This document shows, piece after piece, positions 58,282-64,000 of a DNA stretch of 64,000 nucleotides. The DNA lies in contig NC_079498.1 of the NCBI RefSeq assembly GCF_030052815.1, positions 78,168,992-78,232,991 on the forward strand, written 5' to 3'. Each line of letters begins with the position of its first letter. Position 1 is the stretch's first letter. The translations under genes were made by a program, and so were the position numbers. Under the pieces are notes generated by a model that searched no databases, was not told where the DNA came from, and saw only the letters and a list, made by a program, of their open reading frames with translations. This DNA comes from Hevea brasiliensis (taxonomy: Eukaryota > Streptophyta > Magnoliopsida > Malpighiales > Euphorbiaceae).

Positions 58282-61066
58282 GGTTTGGGTTATATGAATG
58301 ATGGTCTTTATTATTTGGATAATAATGACAAACACAAAATGAATGCAAGTGATCTAAATGAATGCAATGCCATGGTGAAAATCAACTCAAGTTCAAAATA
58401 TATTTGGCGCTTAAGGTTAGGTAATGTTGTAGAATATAGGATTACAAAACTGGAGAAAATGGGGATTTCATCCTCATTGGACTCTGAGCCTACTCCAACT
58501 TGTGAATCTTGCCTTCAGGGCAAAATGACTAGATCACCCTTTGTTGGATAAGGGCTAAGAGCTGAAAATATTTTGGAGCTAATACATAGTGATGTATGTG
58601 GTCCATTTAAGGAAATGGCTAAAGGAGGTTTTCATTACTTTATTACCTTTACTGATGATAAATCAAGGTTTGGGTATTTGTATTTGATGAAATACAAACA
58701 TGAATCCTTTGAAAAGTTCAAAGAACTTAAATCTGAAGTAGAAAATTAAACAGGAAAGAGTATTAAAGCTCTTCGATCAGATCGTGGAGGTGAATATTTA
58801 AGTACTGAATTTGATGAATACTTGAGACAGCACGGCATTGTTTCCCAGCTGACTCCTCCAAGAACACCACAGCTGAATGGTGTATCTAAAAGGAGAAATC
58901 ATATCCTATTGGATATGGTACGTAGTATGATGAGCTATACTGATATGTCAATCTCTTTTTGGAGATTTGCATTAGAATCAGCTTTGTATAATCTTAATAG
59001 GATTTCATCAAAATCAATTTCTTTCACACCTTATGAGATATGGCATGGAAGAAAACCAAGTCTTAAGCATGTTAAGATTTGGGATTGTCCAGCTTATGTC
59101 AAAAAGCTGAACACTGATAAAATGGAAACCAGATCAGAAAAGGGTCGATTTGTTAGATATCCAAAAGATAGTTTTGGATACTATTTTTATTTGCCTACAT
59201 CACAAAAGGTTGTGATAAGTAGAGATACCACATTTCTTGAACGATAGTTTGTTCAAGAAGGAGGCAAAGGATGGCAAATAGAGTTAGAATTGGAGAATTC
59301 TGACCAACCAATAGATCAGATGGATATAGATCCATCTAGTTAACCTACACCTATTGATGAAACATCTACAGCTGTTCCTCGTAGAACAACCAGGGTATCT
59401 CACCCACCAGTGAGATATGGTTTCCTTCATGAAGAAGAACAAAAGTTGTCTGTTCATGAAGAAGTAGATCATAGAGATGATCCACTTACCTATGAAGAAG
59501 CTATATCAGATATAGACTCTTCAAAATGGATTGATGCTATGAAATCTGAAATTGATTCCATGTATAAGAATCAAGTTTGGAATCTTGTTGACCCACCTGA
59601 AGGTATTGTACCTATATGGAACAAATGGGTTTTTAAGAAGAAAATTGGTTCTGATGGAAAGATAGAGACCTATAAGGCAAGGCTAGTAGCGAAAGGGTTT
59701 CGCCAAAGGCAAGGAATTGACTATGAGGAGACTTTCTTGCCTGTTCCCATGCTTAAATCAATTAGGATTCTATTAGCAATAGCTACATACTATGATTATG
59801 AGAATTGACAGATGGATGTCAAAACAGCTTTTCTCAATGGATCCATTGAAGAATAAATTTTCATGGAATAACCTAGGGGTTTTGAATCCCAAGATGGTTC
59901 CAAGGTATGCAAGGTAAAGCGATCCGATTATGGGTTGAAACAACCTTCGAGGAGTTAGAACATCCATTTTGATGAAGCCATAAAGTCATTTGGTTTTATC
60001 AAAAATGAGGATGAGCCATGTGTATACAAGAAGGGTAGTGATAGTGCTATCACTTTCCTTATCTCATATGTGGATGACATATTGTTGATGGGTAATGACA
60101 CAGGTATGTTGACAACTATAAAGATATGGTTGTCAAATACATTCTCCATGAAAGACTTAAGGGAGGCAACCTATATTCTTGGGATTCGCATCTATAGAGA
60201 TAGAGCGAAAAGAATAATTGGTTTATCCCAAAGTTTATACTTGGAAAAGGTGTTAAAGAGGTTTAACATGCTTGATTCCAAGAGAGGATTGTTGCTAGTG
60301 AGACATGGTATCCACTTTTCTAAAGAAATGTCTCTAAAGACACCTGAAGAAAGAGATAAAATGGCCAGGATTCCATATGCTTCGGCTATTGGAAGTTTGA
60401 TGTATGCAATGTTGTGTACTAGGCTGGATATCGCATATGCTATTAGCTTGACTAGTAGGTATCGATCCAATCCAAGTTTTGAACATTGGATAGCTATCAA
60501 GAATAACCTTAAGTACTTAAGAAGGACTGAGGATTTATTCTTGATATATGGAGGTGGAGACTTGCAATTGGATGGTCATACTGATTCTAATTTCCAATCA
60601 GATATTGATGATAGAAAGTCTACCTCTGGATATGTGTTCATTTGTAATAGAGGTGCAGTCAGTTGAAAAAGTTCCAAACAGAGTACACTACAGATTCCAC
60701 TACCGAAGCTGAGTATATTGCTGCATCAGATGCTACAAAGAAAGCTGTTTGGATAAAGAAGTTCATGACAGAACTTGCAGTAGTTCCTTCCATTGAGTCA
60801 GCAATTCTACTTCACTGTGATAACAATGGAGCAGTCATACAGGCTAAGGAACCCCAGTCTCACTAGAAATCCAAACACATAGAAAGGTGCTACCACATTA
60901 TCAGAGAAATAGTTACGTGAGGCGATGTAGCCAAGCAGAAAATAGCATCAGCTAAAAATCCAGCTAATCCATTCACTAAGCCTATGTCACAGACTCAGCT
61001 AGACCGACATCTTGAGAAGATGGGTCTAAGACATTGTAATGAATGGCTCTAGTGCTAGTGGGAGAT
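58282..61066 (+). pseudogene. pol: Ty1/copia pol: GAG-pre-integrase, integrase, RT, RNase H (5' part cut off by E1)
   Basis: It begins inside the GAG-pre-integrase region (YLDNN, SSSKYIW, CESCLQGKMTRSPF). Integrase core: HSDVCGPF (first Asp), RSDRGGEYL (second Asp), then NGVSKRRN, where the catalytic Glu is Lys (58888-58890; the downstream copy has SERRN). RT: NKWVFKKK, YKARLVAKGFRQ, and the catalytic YVDD block at 60067-60078. RNase H: STTEAEYIAAS and LHCDNNGA near 60690-60840, ending around 61050. At least eight stops occur (for example 58548-58550, 59245-59247, 59806-59808, 60664-60666). Order INT before RT defines copia. The 5' part, gag and 5' LTR lie left of E1, outside the window. Confidence 0.93.
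61058..61066 (+). other. Copia polypurine tract
   Basis: GTGGGAGAT right before the LTR start TGCTAGTAG. This is the usual purine tract for this group. Confidence 0.75.
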
Positions 61067-62832
61067 TGCTAGTAGTATACCCTAGAGTATATCATTTAGT
61101 ATGTATCTTGTACATCTTTTATTAATAAAAGGCATTTTCACTTTTTTGTTTACATAATATATTTATGTGTAATAGAAAAGGTCCATTGATATTTTATTAG
61201 AAATTCTATTCTTAAGTTGTTAAGAATATGAGTGATAGTATTTCTAGCACAAAGTATTATAAATACGTTCATAATAAGGACATGACTTATCCAGTAAGAT
61301 TGTATTCATGTTTGTTCCTAAGTTATTTATATGAGATATAAATAAGATGGAATGATAAGTCTCATGCTATATAACAAACATGATAGGCACATATACATGA
61401 TAAGTAGGCTGAACCAGTGACACTTATGACAAGCACATGGAGCTTACTCTTGTCAATGTATTGTCATAAATAATATCAGTGCATATAATCTTTAGACCAA
61501 AGATAGCACAGTTATCTTGTATATAGGTGGTTTGAGTTTGATACTGCTTTCATACTTGTACTGTGTATGGGTATATGGGCATGTATTGGCTCCGACTAGT
61601 TATATATGGAGATAGGTGTTGATCAAGATGGAATATGTTCCTCTAAGTAAATAGAGATAAAATCCTATGTTCATTTAATTCTTATTGATGTTTTAAGTTC
61701 CTGGCCAGGACAGATAGATTTAATTAGAAAAGAGTTTCTGATGAGAAAATCTTTTAATCAAGAACTGGAATTAAAAGAGAACAAAATATTCATAGCAAAT
61801 GGGGTTTGACATAAACCATGACTCCAGCTTGAGTTGGGATTTTATAACAGAGAGATTCTAGTGCATGGTAACATATGATTATAGGTTTATTTAAGCTAAA
61901 CCTTATTACTAGTTAGGTGGCTATGGCATGCTATGCTAGGTGTTAACCATGGTTTATGAGGTGCATAAAATAATTTAGAGAAATCATTTATAGTAAAAAA
62001 GAGTTCTAATGATATTAAGAGTTGATATCATGTCTCATTGCCAATTAGTGATGAGTCTAGTAAGTCACACACATACACAAGTAATCACCAAATTAAATGT
62101 GATTTAATCAATTAATTAAAGAGTTTAATTGATTAATTAAATAGGTTTGGTTTGCAATTAGATTGCAAAGTCCCTAGCATGGCTTGAAACCAAATCTAGG
62201 TTATTGGATGTATAGTATAAGTTAAATGTATATTTAAAGTGTTTAATTTTGAATTTAATTAATAAAAAATTAATTAATAGAGATTAATTAATTAATTTAT
62301 ATTTGATATAAATTGATTATAACAAGGGAAATAATTATTTGGGGTTGAGAACTCAAAATTAAGACTCATGAGTAGCAAAAAATCTCTTGAATTAAAAATA
62401 CTAGAAATTGTTCTAGTGTCCTGTTTACATCTATAATCTCTCAAAAGGCAAAACTTAATTTTCTAATTCATAGAAAAAGCTTTAGAAGCTGTTCAAGGGC
62501 TGTCATAGGTGATCTTGGTGTGGACAAGCTAGAGGTACAACATCTGGTATCCTAAAGACGCATCCCAAAGGTGGCAAACACACTGTAGTGCATCAAGAGG
62601 TTAGTGCACTTATTCTTGATCAATCTAGGGTTCTTAAAATTAATCTAATTAATTCTAACATCTTAAATGGCAAATGTAGATCCAAAAACATATTAAAAGA
62701 GTTTTAATATGCTGTTTATCATTAAAATCAAATAGATAAAAATAAATCTTGCATGATGCATGTGACCCTAGGTGAAAAATTTTTGAATTCAATGATATAA
62801 ACTTGTGTTTTTTATGCTTCCGCTCCTTCACA
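61067..62832 (+). repeat. Copia LTR (about 1.77 kb, right edge approximate)
   Basis: It starts TGCTAGTAGTATACCC after the PPT and contains TTTATTAATAAAAGGC near 61118. The right edge is set at TTCACA (62832) after ATGCTTCCGCTCC, a sequence typical of the 3' end of copia LTRs. No primer site follows, so the edge is not proven. It is AT-rich with no gene. It includes a small palindrome at 62689-62711. Confidence 0.65.
62689..62711. repeat. Perfect 10-bp palindrome in copia LTR
   Basis: CATATTAAAA, GAG, TTTTAATATG. AT-rich stem of uncertain meaning. Confidence 0.7.
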
Positions 62833-62863
62833 TGTGTGGACATGTTTTGTATTTAAATAAAGT

Positions 62864-64000
62864 TATGCATGTACCTAATGCCTTTTAAGAACATCATTTC
62901 TATATCTAGTTTGACTAGAGATGGTTATGAACTTCAGTTCATAAATGACATTTGCAATATTTATTTTGAAAATAAATATGTTGGTTCAGGTTATATGCAT
63001 GATGGACTTTATTATCTAGATAATAATGTTAAATACAAATCTATTGTAAACAATCTAAAAGAATGCAATGCCAGGATGAAAATTAACTCAAGTTCAAAAT
63101 ATATTTGGCACTTAAAGGTTAGGTCATGTTGCAGAAGATAGGATTGCAAAACTGGAAAAAATGGGATTTTATCCTCATTGGGCTCTGAGCCTACTCCAAC
63201 TTGTGAATCCTGCCTTCAAGGCAAAATGACCAGATCACCCTTTGTTGGACAAGGGCTAAGAGCTAAAAATATTTTGGAGCTAATACATAGTGATGTATGT
63301 GGTCCATTTAAAGAAATGGCTAGAGGCGGTTTTCATTATTTTATTACCTTTACTGATGATAAATCAAGGTTTGGGTATTTGTATTTGATAAAATACAAAC
63401 ATAAATCCTTTGAAAAGTTCAAAGAATTTAAATCAGAAGTAGAAAATCAAACAGAAAAAGTATTAAAGCTCTACGATCAGATCGTGGAGGTGAATACTTG
63501 AGTACTGAATTTGATGAATACTTGAAAGAGCATGGCATTGTTTCCCAGCTAACTCCTCTAGGAACACCACAGCTAAATGGTGTATCTGAAAGGAGAAATC
63601 GTACCCTATTGAATATGGTACGTAGTATGATGAGCTATACTGATATGCCAATCTCCTTTTGGGGATTTACATTAGAATCAGCTTTGTATATTCTAAATAG
63701 GATTCCATGAAAATCAGTATCTTCCACACCTTATGAGATATGGCATGGAAGAAAATCATGTCTTAAGCATGTTAAGATTTGGGGTTGTCCAGCTTATATC
63801 AAAAAGTTGAACACTGATAAATTGGAAACCAGATTAGAAAAGGGTCAATTTGTTGGATATCTAAAAGATAGTTTTGGATATTATTTTTATTTGCCTACAT
63901 CACAAAAGGTTGTGATAAGTAGAGATACCACGTTTCTTGAACAACAGTTTGTTCAAGAAGGAGGCAAAGGAAGACAAATAGAGCACAAATAGAGTTAGAA
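62864..64000 (+). pseudogene. pol: Second Ty1/copia pol fragment, same family (runs off right edge)
   Basis: It starts abruptly in the region before GAG-pre-integrase (SISSLTRDGYELQF) with no gag, PBS or start codon between it and the LTR. It then repeats the content of 58282 onward: YLDNN, CESCLQGKMTRSPF, HSDVCGPF, SDRGGEYLS after a 1-nt deletion near 63455, NGVSERRN with the catalytic Glu intact, and a stop at 63708-63710. It continues to the LPTSQKVVISRDTTF block at the right edge. The central part is very similar to the first copy (a few differences per 100 bases near 63200-63350); the first 100 bases are more divergent. Confidence 0.88.

Noticed and set aside
59284..60500. Several minus-strand frames across the copia pol
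   Set aside because: All overlap clear plus-strand integrase, RT and RNase H motifs.
62100..62145. Repeated TTAATTGATTAATTAA-like sequence as an origin or protein site
   Set aside because: Simple AT-rich sequence within the copia LTR. The imperfect symmetry is expected from composition.

Overview
The window is plant nuclear heterochromatin: 64 kb made entirely of LTR retrotransposons, with no host gene, tRNA gene or rRNA gene that I can support. The organism is a plant, most likely a eudicot. The evidence is initiator-Met tRNA primer sites, Ty3/gypsy chromovirus pol with a C-terminal chromodomain, Ty1/copia pol, and AT-rich LTRs whose coding remains are full of C-to-T type stops. I cannot name the species.

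The elements are nested. (1) A Ty1/copia element (58282-62832, + strand, left part outside the window) was interrupted by a chromovirus, E1 (+ strand, 10659-58281 in pieces). (2) E1 was then broken three times. R1 (1-10658, - strand) sits in its 5' LTR. R2 (16395-41375, - strand) sits in its RNase H region between perfect 5-bp target duplications CTGAC. E2 (45938-57735, + strand) sits in its 3' LTR between duplications AATAT. With insertions removed, the E1 internal region is about 4.88 kb and its 3' LTR about 3.49 kb, matching E2 (4875 bp internal; LTRs 3465 and 3458 bp). (3) A second copia pol fragment of the same family (62864-64000) follows the copia LTR in the same orientation.

R2 is the most striking object. 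It is a head-to-tail array of four LTRs of about 4.0 kb alternating with three internal regions of about 2.95 kb (LTR-int-LTR-int-LTR-int-LTR, about 25 kb), all inside one target-site duplication. R1 is a related single copy (LTR-int-LTR).

E1 and E2 look like the autonomous type: Gag with CCHC zinc knuckle, protease, reverse transcriptase, RNase H, integrase, chromodomain. All are now broken by stops and frameshifts. R1 and R2 look like a non-autonomous lineage. They share LTR ends, PBS and PPT with E, but both lack the Gag core, most of pol is missing, and a degenerate AT-rich spacer of about 1 kb lies between the remaining coding pieces. If they moved, they presumably used proteins from E-type relatives. 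Points for a second look are the single-TSD array with mosaic LTRs, the shared Gag-core deletion, a stop codon at the Gag/protease boundary in every copy, and clustered consensus noise around 32-35 kb that may be assembly error.
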